A stretch of 28,357 bases of DNA from Actinomycetota bacterium (GCA_026392535.1 JAPLBX010000068.1:1-28357), one strand, 5' to 3'; positions 7,270-15,920 are shown, counted from the stretch's first letter. The notes: a model not told the origin generated them from the sequence alone. Numbers and translations: made by a program.

Positions 7270-8423
7270 GCCTTGCATTTAGATTTGTAATCCAAAGTAA
7301 TGTCGGGATAATCCGAAGTTCGAATGAGGACTGCGGTTTAGCCGCACCCAAAATAATTGCTGTTGCGGATGGAATGGGTGGTCATGCTGCTGGCGAGGTG
7401 GCAAGTTCAACCGTAATCCAAACCTTCAAAGATCAGCTTGATTCGCTACCTAGTGTGGCAAATGACTTTCAAAATTGGCTAGTTACCACAACAAATCTTG
7501 CGCATTCAACCATTGGCGACTTAATTGCTGCCGACAATGAAAAGCGTGGCATGGGAACCACACTTTCAACAATTGCTCTAGTTGAGAATCAAATCGGTGT
7601 TGGACATATCGGCGATAGTCGTATCTATAGGCTGAGGGAACAAGGATTTAAGCAAATCTCTATTGACCACACCTATGTGCAATCTCTGGTCGACAGTGGA
7701 GAAATCACGCAAGCTGAAGCTGCGCAGCACCCACGTCGAAATCTTTTAGTGCGCGCAATTGATGGAATTCACGATGTCACAATGGATATTGAATTACTCG
7801 ATACCCAAATAGGTGATCGATTCCTTCTGTGCAGCGATGGTTTAACTGGTGTGGTTTTAGATCAAGAGATTGCATCACATCTTGCAAAACCAAATCTAAC
7901 AAGCGTTGTTTCACAATTAATCGAATCGGCACTCCTTGCAGGAGCGCCGGACAATGTGACAGTAGCAGTCTGCGAAATCATAAGTGAAGATGAGCAACTA
8001 AATGTTGGTATTTCACCAATCGTTGTAGGGGCTTTCGAATACAGTGAAAAAGTTAAAGAAAAAGTTGAACTAGCTGCAAAACCAAATCGTAAACGCTTAT
8101 TTGCAACAATGGCATTGGTCATTTTGGCAATAGCAGCTGGGTTGTTTGGTGCAAACTCATGGTTGAGTTCGCAATGGTATGTGGGTATTAGCGGTGGAAA
8201 TGTTGCAATTTATCAAGGAATCGACCAACAAATAGGACCAGTTTCTTTTTATAGTTTAAATCTGCAAACAGAGTTACCAGTTAACACACTAACGACGAAT
8301 GATTTCGCCGCAATCAAACAGGGAGTTTCGATTGACGACGCTGATGCCGGGTTGTTGTTGGTGCAAGACTTGTGGTCAAGGTCTTCAATTTGCGAAAGTG
8401 CCGCTGACGGCTGTAAACCTTAG
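7266..8423 (+). CDS. pstP: PstP-type PP2C Ser/Thr protein phosphatase
   Basis: A 385-residue membrane phosphatase that would reverse PknB phosphorylation. The PP2C catalytic domain (~1-240) shows SNEDCG (E21, D22), VADGMGGHAAGE (D35, G36, metal site), GMGTTLS, GHIGDSRIYRL, LLCSDGLTG and APDNVTV, so the metal-binding aspartates are all present. A juxtamembrane stretch leads to one helix at about 278-298 and an extracytoplasmic tail of about 85 residues with two cysteines near the end (ICESAADGC). Length and layout are a little shorter than mycobacterial PstP. It starts in a four-base overlap with fhaB and ends eight bases before rodA. Confidence 0.94.
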   Translation: MSLAFRFVIQSNVGIIRSSNEDCGLAAPKIIAVADGMGGHAAGEVASSTVIQTFKDQLDSLPSVANDFQNWLVTTTNLAHSTIGDLIAADNEKRGMGTTLSTIALVENQIGVGHIGDSRIYRLREQGFKQISIDHTYVQSLVDSGEITQAEAAQHPRRNLLVRAIDGIHDVTMDIELLDTQIGDRFLLCSDGLTGVVLDQEIASHLAKPNLTSVVSQLIESALLAGAPDNVTVAVCEIISEDEQLNVGISPIVVGAFEYSEKVKEKVELAAKPNRKRLFATMALVILAIAAGLFGANSWLSSQWYVGISGGNVAIYQGIDQQIGPVSFYSLNLQTELPVNTLTTNDFAAIKQGVSIDDADAGLLLVQDLWSRSSICESAADGCKP

Positions 8424-8431
8424 GTGAAAAG

Positions 8432-9775
8432 ATGAAGGTATTCACCGCGCGAAAACGCAACATTGAGTTGATTCTGCTGGCGTGCGTCCTTGGTATTTCA
8501 CGGTTGGCCTTGTACCTAGTTGAGAATGCCACCGCGTTTCGCTCTCCAATCAGTGCCTCCCAAATCTACGTTGTCATAGCTATGGTGCTGATTGCGCACT
8601 TAGCGATTCGTGTATTTGCTCCATTTGCTGACCAATTCCTTTTTCCACTTGCTGTTTTGCTTAACCTGCTCGGCATAGTGATGATTCATCGACTAGATAT
8701 TGCTGATGAGGTGAGAGCTGCTGCGAGTCAAAGTACTTTTTCAACCGAAGCTAGCTCGCAGTTAATTTGGTTTGCAATCGGGATTCTTTTATTAATCGCT
8801 ACCTTAGTAATTGTGAAAGATCACCGCAGATTGCAGCGTTACACCTTTACTGCCATGGTTGCAGGTTTGGTTCTGCTTTTACTGCCAATGCTGCCAATTC
8901 TTGGCGCGAGCATCAATGGTGCGCGGCTTTGGATTCGGATTGGTTCGCTTTCATTCCAACCGGCTGAAGTGGCAAAAATTGTTTTACCTATTTTCTTCGC
9001 TGGGTACTTGGCACGCAATAGAAATTCAATCGCAAGTGTGCGGGAGAAATGGGCTGGCATTGGTTTACCTAGAGCCAAGGATTTAGGTCCGATAGTTAGT
9101 GCTTGGGCAATCAGTCTTTTAGTACTGATTTCACAGCGCGATCTTGGTACTTCCCTTTTGTTTTTTGGTCTTTTCGTCGGAATGCTCTATGTGGCCACTG
9201 GCCAACGCACTTGGCTGGCACTAGGTGGACTGCTCTTTTTATCTGGCGCATTTATTGCATACCAATTATTTAGTCACGTGAAACTTCGGACAATGGTTTG
9301 GTTAGATCCGTTTCCATACGCATTGAATGAAAGTTACCAACTTGTGCAGGGGCTTTACGGATTTGCGAGTGGCGGCTTATTTGGTCGTGGGTTGGGTCAG
9401 GGATATTCCTGGTTAGTCCCTTACGCAAAGAGTGACTTTATTTTGAGTGCGTTTGGTGAAGAGCTGGGTTATGTTGGACTAATCGCAATTACGTTTATTT
9501 ATGCATTTATTGTCCAGCGCACACTTCGAACAAGTTTGATGACTAAAGATGATTTTGGCAAACTGCTTTCAGCTGGTTTAGCAATTGTGCTCGGTCTGCA
9601 ATTGTTTGTAGTTTTTGGCGGGGTCACAAGATTGATTCCACTAACCGGTTTAACAACACCATTTCTAGCTGCTGGTGGATCTGCATTGATTGCAAACTGG
9701 ATCATGATTGCTTTAGTTTTGCGAATATCTCACACTTCAACTCTATTGAGTGCCCCATCTGGTAGGCAGTTATGA
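8432..9775 (+). CDS. rodA: RodA/FtsW-family (SEDS) peptidoglycan glycosyltransferase
   Basis: A 447-residue polytopic protein with about ten to twelve membrane segments. SEDS hallmarks are visible: GARLWIRIGSLSFQPAEVAKI, ISQRDLGTSLLFF (the aspartate in DLGT is the catalytic residue known from RodA), and the extracytoplasmic loop with NESYQLVQGLYGFASGGLFG then GEELGYVG. SEDS proteins polymerise lipid II glycan strands together with a class B penicillin-binding protein, and the adjacent pbpA is the expected partner. Start ATG 8432 follows GGTGAAAAG. The stop overlaps the pbpA start by four bases, which suggests translational coupling. RodA rather than FtsW is chosen from operon position. Confidence 0.94.
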   Translation: MKVFTARKRNIELILLACVLGISRLALYLVENATAFRSPISASQIYVVIAMVLIAHLAIRVFAPFADQFLFPLAVLLNLLGIVMIHRLDIADEVRAAASQSTFSTEASSQLIWFAIGILLLIATLVIVKDHRRLQRYTFTAMVAGLVLLLLPMLPILGASINGARLWIRIGSLSFQPAEVAKIVLPIFFAGYLARNRNSIASVREKWAGIGLPRAKDLGPIVSAWAISLLVLISQRDLGTSLLFFGLFVGMLYVATGQRTWLALGGLLFLSGAFIAYQLFSHVKLRTMVWLDPFPYALNESYQLVQGLYGFASGGLFGRGLGQGYSWLVPYAKSDFILSAFGEELGYVGLIAITFIYAFIVQRTLRTSLMTKDDFGKLLSAGLAIVLGLQLFVVFGGVTRLIPLTGLTTPFLAAGGSALIANWIMIALVLRISHTSTLLSAPSGRQL

Positions 9776-11217
9776 ACCATCAGATCCGGCGTATTTCAGC
9801 ACTTATGACATTCGGTTTACTCGCACTACTGCTTAATATTGGCTACACACAAATATTCAATGCTGATTCGCTTCGACTTCGCCAAGACAACACTCGTTTG
9901 CTTTTAGAAGAGTATGGCAGACAACGTGGAACTGTTCTGGCTGGCAATCTTGTAGTTGCCCAATCACTTAAAACTGGTGGCACCCTCGCATACGAACGAA
10001 ACTACCCGCAAGGTGAAGCTTTTGAACCAGTCACCGGTTTTTATTCACTGGTTTACGGAGCAACCGGAATTGAAAGGCTCTATTCTGCAATTTTGAGTGG
10101 AAGTGACGATCGATTAGCAGTTGATCGTTTGCAACAACTTCTTGCCGGTAAAGAGCAACGCGGTGGTGTGGTGCAACTAACTATTCATCCAGAACTGCAA
10201 AAGACAGCATATTCGGCTCTGAATGGTCGAACCGGAGCTGCAGTTGTGATTGATCCTGCGACAGGTGAAATTTTGGCCTTGGTGTCTTCACCTTCATTTG
10301 ATCCAAACGACTTATCCAACAACTCGCCCGACCAAATCAGCAATGCATATGAAGCGTTGCTCTCAGACGCCAATAGACCTATGGATAACCGGCCACTAAC
10401 AACTTCACTTCCACCTGGTTCAACTTTCAAACTTGTGGTGGCAGCTGCAGCACTCGAAAGTGGAATGTTCACTGAAGAGAGTTTGTTACCTGCTCCTGCA
10501 AGTCTGAAACTTCCACTGTCTAACAGCCGCATGCACAACTGGCAAAACGGACCTTGCACAAGCTCGGGCAAAATCACTTTGCGACAAGCACTGGCGGTTT
10601 CATGCAACACAACATTCGCGTGGCTCGGAATGAAACTTGGGGCTGATGCACTTCGCGAACAAGCTCAAAAATTTGGCTTCAATACTTCTATATCTGTGCC
10701 AATGAATTCATCAACCAGTGTTTTTCCTGCAGATATAGATGGTGCACAAACTGCATTGTGTGCAATTGGACAATTTGAGGTTCGTGCAACTGCACTGCAA
10801 ATGGCAATGGTCGTATCTGCACTTGCGAACGACGGAAAACTTATGCAACCTCACTTAGTGAGCAAAGTTTTAACAAGTGATCTTGAGGTTATTGAACAAA
10901 CCCAATTGTCTGTTAAGTCTCAAGTAGTGAGCTCAGCAACGGCAAAGATCCTCAGCTCGATGATGAAAACTGTTGTGAACGCTGGAACTGCTTACACAGT
11001 AAAAATTGCCGGAGTTGAGGTCGGCGCAAAAACTGGAACCGCAGATTCAGGAACCGATGAATCAGCCCACGCTTGGATGGTTGCAAATGCAACTAAGGGT
11101 GGAAGAACAATTTCAATTGCGGTAGTGGTTGAAAATGGTGGCGGAGCACCTGAGGTCAGCGGTAACAAAATAGCTGGTCCGATCATTGCCAAAATAATTA
11201 GGCAGGCTTTCTTATGA
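9772..11217 (+). CDS. pbpA: PbpA-type class B penicillin-binding protein (transpeptidase)
   Basis: A 481-residue bitopic protein that cross-links peptidoglycan outside the membrane. One N-terminal anchor helix lies at about residues 8-28, then a dimerisation-type region with RQRGTVLAG near residue 50. The transpeptidase domain starts at about 140 and has all three active-site motifs: STFK (S217 nucleophile, K220), SCN (277-279) and KTGTAD (420-425). Size matches actinobacterial PbpA. It overlaps rodA by four bases and precedes pknB with a 58-base gap, the largest inside the operon. The kinase-phosphatase-SEDS-PBP set is the conserved actinobacterial elongation/division control unit. Confidence 0.94.
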   Translation: MNHQIRRISALMTFGLLALLLNIGYTQIFNADSLRLRQDNTRLLLEEYGRQRGTVLAGNLVVAQSLKTGGTLAYERNYPQGEAFEPVTGFYSLVYGATGIERLYSAILSGSDDRLAVDRLQQLLAGKEQRGGVVQLTIHPELQKTAYSALNGRTGAAVVIDPATGEILALVSSPSFDPNDLSNNSPDQISNAYEALLSDANRPMDNRPLTTSLPPGSTFKLVVAAAALESGMFTEESLLPAPASLKLPLSNSRMHNWQNGPCTSSGKITLRQALAVSCNTTFAWLGMKLGADALREQAQKFGFNTSISVPMNSSTSVFPADIDGAQTALCAIGQFEVRATALQMAMVVSALANDGKLMQPHLVSKVLTSDLEVIEQTQLSVKSQVVSSATAKILSSMMKTVVNAGTAYTVKIAGVEVGAKTGTADSGTDESAHAWMVANATKGGRTISIAVVVENGGGAPEVSGNKIAGPIIAKIIRQAFL

Positions 11218-11275
11218 GCGAAGAGCGTGAAGTGACCCCACGGTTTAGGCTTCACCTAGAAATTAGGAGTACCAA

Positions 11276-12997
11276 ATGAGTGATGCTGGCCAAGTTTGCG
11301 CAGGTCGATACCGACTCGGCGAAATCATTGGGCATGGGGGAATGGCGCAGGTTCACACCGCCACAGATTTGCGTCTTGGCCGTGAGGTTGCGGTAAAGGT
11401 TCTCCGCTCTGACTTAGCCCGAGATCCGGCATTCTTAGCTCGATTTCGACGTGAGGCTCAGGCCGCAGCTAGTTTGAACCATCCAAACATTGTTGGCGTC
11501 TACGACACTGGTGAAGATTTATTGGATGCCACAAATCCTTCATTTATGGTGCCATGGATCGTGATGGAAAAAGTTGAAGGTCACACACTGCGCCACATAA
11601 TCTCAGCTGGAAGAAAAATATCTCCTGATCGTGCGTTAGATATTTTGATTGGTGTTTTGTCAGCCCTCGACTACAGCCATCGCCACGGGATTGTGCATCG
11701 CGATATAAAGCCTGCAAACGTCATGATTACAACTCAAGGTGATGTGAAAGTGATGGACTTTGGAATTGCGCGAGCAATTGCAGATGCATCAGCAACCATG
11801 ACGCATTCAAACGCTGTGATGGGCACCGCACATTATTTAAGTCCAGAACAAGCAAAAGGTGATCAGGTTGATGCCCGATCAGATATTTACTCTGCTGGTT
11901 GCCTGCTATATGAATTGCTAACAAGCAAACCACCTTTCACCGGTGACTCAGCGGTTGCAATTGCATACCAACATGTTTCTGAAAGTGCGGTAGCACCTTC
12001 ATTGGTTAACGACTCAGTGCCTGCCCTATTTGACGCAGTTGTGATGAAGTCTCTAATGAAAAATCCAGACGACCGCTATCACACAGCCGCTGAGATGCGT
12101 GCAGATTTAGAACTTTTATTGCAACGCTCAACCCCACGCTATGCACAAGGCTCTACCATTAGCGACACCCAACCCATCGAGCAAGATGACGATGCAACGA
12201 AACGGATACCGACTGTGGCCACAAATAAATCGCCAAAGAGAACTAAATCAACTGAGCAAAACATTCCAATGATTGTTGGTGCTGGTATTGCCGTAGTTGC
12301 AGTTGTGATTGGTGCACTAGTTTTAATTTCTAAGTGGATTTCGCCAGCTCCAGTCGACCAAATTGCTGTGCCCGATGTGATTGGTTTAACTATTGAGCAG
12401 GCTACTGCTGAACTAAACAATGACGGTCTAGTAATTGGTGAAGTTACTTACCAAGAGGCAGTAGATCGCCCAGAGAACACAATCATCAGCCAAAACCCAA
12501 GTAAAGACACAAATGTTGATCGCGGAACCGCAATCAACGTAATTATCAGTCAAGGAAAAGGTCAAGTAGAAGTTCCAAATCTAGTTAACTTCTCTTCAGT
12601 TGATGATGCAAGACAAGCTTTAATCAATGCACAGCTAACACTCGGTGCAGTGACACGCGAAGCTAGTGATTTGCCGCCAAATACTGTTTTACGAAGTGAC
12701 CCTATTGCTGGCACACTCGTTGACACAGGTTCCGCAGTCGCAATTGTGGTTTCAAGTGGCAGTGTTGAGGTGCCGAACGTAGTTGGGCAAGATGCAAGTG
12801 CTGCCCGAATCACGTTGGCAAATGAAGGATTTATTGTTGAAACTGTCTATTTGGAAAGCGATGAAGTTGTAGCTGGTTCTGTAATTTCACAAAGTCCAGG
12901 TGGCGGTGAAATGGGAGACTTTGAATCAACAGTGACTATTACGGTTGCGAAACTTCCAGGTGACCCAGATCCAGGTGCGGGAGATCCAAACGCGTAA
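11276..12997 (+). CDS. pknB: PknB-type transmembrane Ser/Thr kinase with three PASTA domains
   Basis: A 573-residue receptor kinase. The cytoplasmic kinase domain (~12-285) has the glycine loop IGHGGMAQV, K41 in VAVKVL, HRDIKPAN (D143), DFG (161-163) and an activation loop with T174 and T176 at the places of the PknB autophosphorylation threonines. An acidic/basic linker leads to one membrane helix at about 331-352. Outside are three PASTA repeats (~364-430, ~431-497, ~498-563), which in this family sense muropeptides or lipid II. Mycobacterial PknB has four. The operon encodes no second kinase, so this may be the sole controller here. Start ATG 11276 has TAGGAG upstream. The stop lies three bases from the convergent trpG/pabA stop, with no terminator visible. 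Confidence 0.95.
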   Translation: MSDAGQVCAGRYRLGEIIGHGGMAQVHTATDLRLGREVAVKVLRSDLARDPAFLARFRREAQAAASLNHPNIVGVYDTGEDLLDATNPSFMVPWIVMEKVEGHTLRHIISAGRKISPDRALDILIGVLSALDYSHRHGIVHRDIKPANVMITTQGDVKVMDFGIARAIADASATMTHSNAVMGTAHYLSPEQAKGDQVDARSDIYSAGCLLYELLTSKPPFTGDSAVAIAYQHVSESAVAPSLVNDSVPALFDAVVMKSLMKNPDDRYHTAAEMRADLELLLQRSTPRYAQGSTISDTQPIEQDDDATKRIPTVATNKSPKRTKSTEQNIPMIVGAGIAVVAVVIGALVLISKWISPAPVDQIAVPDVIGLTIEQATAELNNDGLVIGEVTYQEAVDRPENTIISQNPSKDTNVDRGTAINVIISQGKGQVEVPNLVNFSSVDDARQALINAQLTLGAVTREASDLPPNTVLRSDPIAGTLVDTGSAVAIVVSSGSVEVPNVVGQDASAARITLANEGFIVETVYLESDEVVAGSVISQSPGGGEMGDFESTVTITVAKLPGDPDPGAGDPNA

Positions 12998-13000
12998 GCG

Positions 13001-13630
13001 TTATTTCTTACCGACTACTGGGGCAAGTCCAACTGATTTAGCAATTGCTTCCTTGTCGCCGCAAACTGTTAGCCATTCGGCTAACATGCGATGACCACCT
13101 TCAGTCAAAACTGATTCTGGGTGGAATTGCACACCTTCGATTGGTAAAGTTTTATGACGCAAACCCATAATCACATTTGATTCAGTTTGACTTGTAATTT
13201 CAAAATCTTTTGGCACAGTTCCATTCTCAACTGCAAGTGAGTGATAACGCGTTGCAGTAAATGGTTGCGGCAGTGACGACATCACGCTTTCACCTTGATG
13301 AAAAACTTCTGATGTTTTTCCATGCAAAAGTTCAGGTGCTCGACTTACTACTCCGCCGAATGCTTCAGCGATTGCTTGGTGTCCTAAACAAACTCCGAAC
13401 AATGGAATTTTGTTTTCGCTGCAGAAATGCACCATGTCAATGCAGACTCCCGCATCTTTTGGCGTGCCAGGTCCGGGGGACAGAAGTACGCCGTCATAGT
13501 TTTTAGCTTCGATCAATTCGACTTCGTCGTTTCGCTTCACCGTGACATCAGCACCAAGTTGGGCTAAATATTGCACGATGTTGAAAACGAATGAGTCGTA
13601 GTTGTCTATTACTAAGACGCGGGTAGCCAT
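13001..13630 (-). CDS. Type-1 glutamine amidotransferase, anthranilate/aminodeoxychorismate synthase component II
   Basis: A 209-residue class I glutamine amidotransferase that supplies ammonia to a chorismate-using partner, for tryptophan (TrpG) or folate (PabA). Motifs are LLSPGPGTP (49-57), GVCLGHQ with nucleophile C81, and QFHPES with H170 and E172, completing the triad. The actinobacterial origin region typically carries this gene beside pknB, where it is annotated either way, so I give no symbol. The start at ATG 13630 is supported by GGGAGAAT upstream. The synthase component I partner is not in this window. The gene is divergent from crgA across 94 bases. Confidence 0.93.
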   Translation of the reverse strand: MATRVLVIDNYDSFVFNIVQYLAQLGADVTVKRNDEVELIEAKNYDGVLLSPGPGTPKDAGVCIDMVHFCSENKIPLFGVCLGHQAIAEAFGGVVSRAPELLHGKTSEVFHQGESVMSSLPQPFTATRYHSLAVENGTVPKDFEITSQTESNVIMGLRHKTLPIEGVQFHPESVLTEGGHRMLAEWLTVCGDKEAIAKSVGLAPVVGKK

Positions 13631-13724
13631 AGGCGTATTCTCCCGATTCAGACCTAGTAAGAGCGCCCGTGTGTTAATTCCCCACCCTTTCGCCTATTCT
13701 TTGCCCTGAAAATAAGGAGTTCCA

Positions 13725-13982
13725 ATGCCTGTAAGCCGCCGCCGCAAGACTGACAACTACCAACCTGTCGCAATCTCGCAGGAGCCAAAGAAATATGAAT
13801 CACCACGCTGGCTTGCGCCGCTCATGGTGGTCTGTCTAATCCTCGGCCTGCTCTGGGTAGTGGTTTTCTATATTGCGGGCTCAACGTTGCCTGTGATGAA
13901 GGATTTGGGCAACCTAGGCAACATTGGGATCGGCTTTGGCCTAATGGCTATTGGCTTCTTCTTGTCCACGAAGTGGCATTAA
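13725..13982 (+). CDS. crgA: Cell division protein CrgA
   Basis: An 85-residue membrane protein of the CrgA family, found only in actinobacteria. Its basic N-terminal tail (SRRRKTDN) is followed by two membrane helices at about residues 31-53 and 64-81, with the conserved region around SPRWLAPLMV and GNIGIGFGLMAIGFFLSTKWH. In Mycobacterium CrgA binds FtsZ, FtsQ, FtsI and CwsA and helps assemble the septum; in Streptomyces it restrains FtsZ ring formation. Start ATG 13725 has AAGGAG seven bases upstream. It is a stand-alone gene, convergent with the rhomboid gene, and its position near pknB is conserved. Confidence 0.95.
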   Translation: MPVSRRRKTDNYQPVAISQEPKKYESPRWLAPLMVVCLILGLLWVVVFYIAGSTLPVMKDLGNLGNIGIGFGLMAIGFFLSTKWH

Positions 13983-14008
13983 TTTCTAAATTACACGCTT
14001 GTAATTCA

Positions 14009-14037
14009 TCCCCAGTCTGGGGAAAACTTGTGGATAA
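14009..14037. promoter_or_regulatory. Palindrome plus perfect DnaA box between crgA and the rhomboid gene
   Basis: TCCCCAG-T-CTGGGGA (14009-14023) is a perfect interrupted palindrome. Six bases on lies TGTGGATAA (14029-14037), the exact reverse complement of the DnaA consensus TTATCCACA. It is more than 11 kb from the dnaA intergenic regions. A role in DnaA binding is inferred from sequence alone. Confidence 0.55.
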
Positions 14038-14044
14038 CTCTGTT

Positions 14045-14749
14045 TCAGCGTCGGCGTAGCTCGACGAGGTTTCCTAATAAAAAGCCCGCTACAAGACCAC
14101 CAACATGGCCATGCCAGTCGATATTTGGCACCACAAAACCAAGACCTAAGTTGATCGCAATCATCACCAGCATGCCATTTGCGTCAGCATTTAACCTGCG
14201 GCTGATCGCCACGTAAGCGCCAAACAAACCAAACACTGCGCCAGATGCGCCAATCGAAAATGCCATTGGCTCATTCATGTAAACCGATAACAAACCACCA
14301 GAGATTCCGGACAAGAAATAAATCACTGCAAACTTGAATTTCCCTAGCCGGCTTTCAAGAACTAGACCCACTTGCCACAGTGCCAACATGTTGAAAACAA
14401 TGTGCATGATGTTGACGTGTAGAAACATCGAAGTGATTAGTCGGTAGTACTCCCCGTAATACTGAACAAGTATTGGATTCAATCCGAAGTTACTTATTAT
14501 TTCATTCTTGTTTGCGCCATAAGAAAATATGAAAAGAGCTACACAAGCCACAATGATTATTTGTGAAATCACTGGTCGGGCAAATGAATTCAAAGTTCTT
14601 GTTACTTGTTTGTCTTTTGCACATTCAGGACATTGAAATCCAACAGATGCATCTACTAAACATTTAGCACAGATTGGTCTTTCACAACGTTGGCATGACA
14701 AACCAGTTTCAGTTTCTGGATGCCATGCACAACGTTGAAAAGTACTCAT
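14045..14749 (-). CDS. Rhomboid-family intramembrane serine protease with N-terminal zinc-finger
   Basis: A 234-residue protein. Residues 1-~45 hold a B-box-like cysteine/histidine cluster (C7, H10, C19, C22, C27, C30, C40, C43), common in actinobacterial rhomboids. Six membrane segments follow from about residue 60. The catalytic dyad is S169 in GASG and H215 in DWHGHVGG; the HxxxN of the second helix (H116, N120) supplies the oxyanion hole. Rhomboids cut membrane proteins within the bilayer; the substrate here is unknown. A rhomboid between crgA and a cyclophilin is also the arrangement recalled from Streptomyces. Start ATG 14749; the ppiA stop is only a few bases upstream, so the two may be co-transcribed. 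Confidence 0.92.
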   Translation of the reverse strand: MSTFQRCAWHPETETGLSCQRCERPICAKCLVDASVGFQCPECAKDKQVTRTLNSFARPVISQIIIVACVALFIFSYGANKNEIISNFGLNPILVQYYGEYYRLITSMFLHVNIMHIVFNMLALWQVGLVLESRLGKFKFAVIYFLSGISGGLLSVYMNEPMAFSIGASGAVFGLFGAYVAISRRLNADANGMLVMIAINLGLGFVVPNIDWHGHVGGLVAGFLLGNLVELRRR

Positions 14750-14754
14750 TTTTA

Positions 14755-15264
14755 TTAAGAGATTGTGACGCTTTTGATAAGGATTTCAGTTTTTGGACGA
14801 TCGTTAGCACCTGTCGGTGTTGATTCAATAGCGTCCACAACTTTACGGCTTGCATCGTCAATAACTTTGCCGAAAATTGTGTGTTTGAAATTCAACCAGG
14901 TTGTATCGGCAGTGGTGATGAAGAACTGTGAACCATTTGTGTTAGGACCAGCGTTTGCCATTGCAAGAATGTATGGCTCGTTAAAAACTAGTTCTGGATG
15001 TGGTTCGTCTTCGAATCGGTATCCTGGACCGCCACGGCCTGTGCCTTCAGGGTCGCCACCTTGAATCATGAATTTAGGAATTACTCGGTGGAATGGCACA
15101 TTTGTGTAAAGAGCGCCTTCACCTTTCTTGCCAGTTTTTGGATCCATCCATTCGATTGATCCATCTGCCAAACCAATGAAGTTGGCCACTGTTTTTGGTG
15201 CATGATTTGGGAAAAGCTCAATAGCAATGTCACCAAGAGTTGTATGAATTGTTGCGGTTGTCAT
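14755..15264 (-). CDS. ppiA: Cyclophilin-type peptidyl-prolyl cis-trans isomerase
   Basis: A 169-residue cytoplasmic cyclophilin that speeds proline isomerisation during protein folding. The family core is intact: FHRVIPKFMIQGGDPEGTGR (with the catalytic arginine after FH), then ANAGPNTNGSQFFITT. I chose ATG 15264 (MTTATIHTTLGDIAIELFP) because AAAGGAAAAT precedes it and homologues start here. The frame stays open for 29 further codons upstream, but those residues are basic and unrelated to cyclophilins. The gene lies between the rhomboid gene and the YczE-like gene, all on the minus strand. Its ribosome site sits next to the stop of the reading frame that continues past the TGA of the YczE-like gene. 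Confidence 0.95.
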   Translation of the reverse strand: MTTATIHTTLGDIAIELFPNHAPKTVANFIGLADGSIEWMDPKTGKKGEGALYTNVPFHRVIPKFMIQGGDPEGTGRGGPGYRFEDEPHPELVFNEPYILAMANAGPNTNGSQFFITTADTTWLNFKHTIFGKVIDDASRKVVDAIESTPTGANDRPKTEILIKSVTIS

Positions 15265-15272
15265 ATTTTCCT

Positions 15273-15350
15273 TTATTTCGGTTGAGCTAGAACGCTTACA
15301 ACGCCCAACCATAGAGCAACTGCTCTTCCGATGCCTGCGGCGAACAATCA
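15273..15350 (-). other. In-frame continuation of the YczE-like gene past its TGA
   Basis: Downstream of TGA (15348-15350) the same frame encodes 24 codons, including FAAGIGRAVALWLGVV, before TAA at 15273-15275. The residues are hydrophobic and fit the last membrane helix of the family. This suggests the original gene reached 15273. Confidence 0.5.
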
Positions 15351-15920
15351 ATAGCCGATACTTAAAACAATTACTTCTAAAGTGAAACGGACTCTGCTAA
15401 CTCGCACGCCAGTTTTGTTGTGCAAAGAAGTCATCAAGCCATCGCGAGGACCTGGGCCCAAATTACAAGTCAAATAAAGCGATGAGCCAAGTCCAACAAT
15501 TAGCACTCCTGCAATAACAACCGGTATCCCAACTGAAAGTGTTTCAACCTTTGGTAAATACCTAATTGATACATCAAGTACAGCTGCAATCACAACAATA
15601 TTCGAGATCGTGCCAAGTCCGGGCTTCTCTTTCAACGGAATCCATAAAAGTAAAACCACTACGCTGACCCAAAAGGTGGTAACACCAATGTCTATTCCAG
15701 TTCGTTTGGTTAAACCTTCAGACAAAACCACCCAAGGCGAATTACCCAGGCCAGTAATCACCAACAATGCCTCACCAAAACCAAACATCGAAAGCCCAAG
15801 AATGAGCATTAAGAAAGTCCGAACACTTGGTTTCCATCGAGATTCACTACGCCACGAAGTGCGAGGGATGGTCCGATAGCCGCGCAAAATGATTTCGCGC
15901 CAAGAAAGCTGATCAGACAT
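15348..15920 (-). CDS. YczE-family-like membrane protein, C-terminus apparently truncated by TGA
   Basis: A 190-residue polytopic membrane protein with about five hydrophobic segments. It resembles the YczE/YitT-like group: FGFGEALLVITGLGNSPW in the first third and CNLGPGPRDGLMTSLHNKTG near the end. Function in this family is unknown; some members sit next to transporters or regulators. The frame stops at TGA after VLSIGY, but continues in the same frame for 24 codons with LFAAGIGRAVALWLGVV, which looks like the family C-terminus. Full length would be about 214 residues, ending eight bases before ppiA. About ten residues (a glycine-rich turn) seem missing at the stop, pointing to a small deletion, a decaying gene or an assembly error. 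Start ATG 15920; no ribosome site is seen. Confidence 0.65.
   Translation of the reverse strand: MSDQLSWREIILRGYRTIPRTSWRSESRWKPSVRTFLMLILGLSMFGFGEALLVITGLGNSPWVVLSEGLTKRTGIDIGVTTFWVSVVVLLLWIPLKEKPGLGTISNIVVIAAVLDVSIRYLPKVETLSVGIPVVIAGVLIVGLGSSLYLTCNLGPGPRDGLMTSLHNKTGVRVSRVRFTLEVIVLSIGY

Noticed and set aside
15299..15351. Upstream extension of ppiA by 29 codons
   Set aside because: The added residues are basic and unlike cyclophilins, and ATG 15264 has a good ribosome site.
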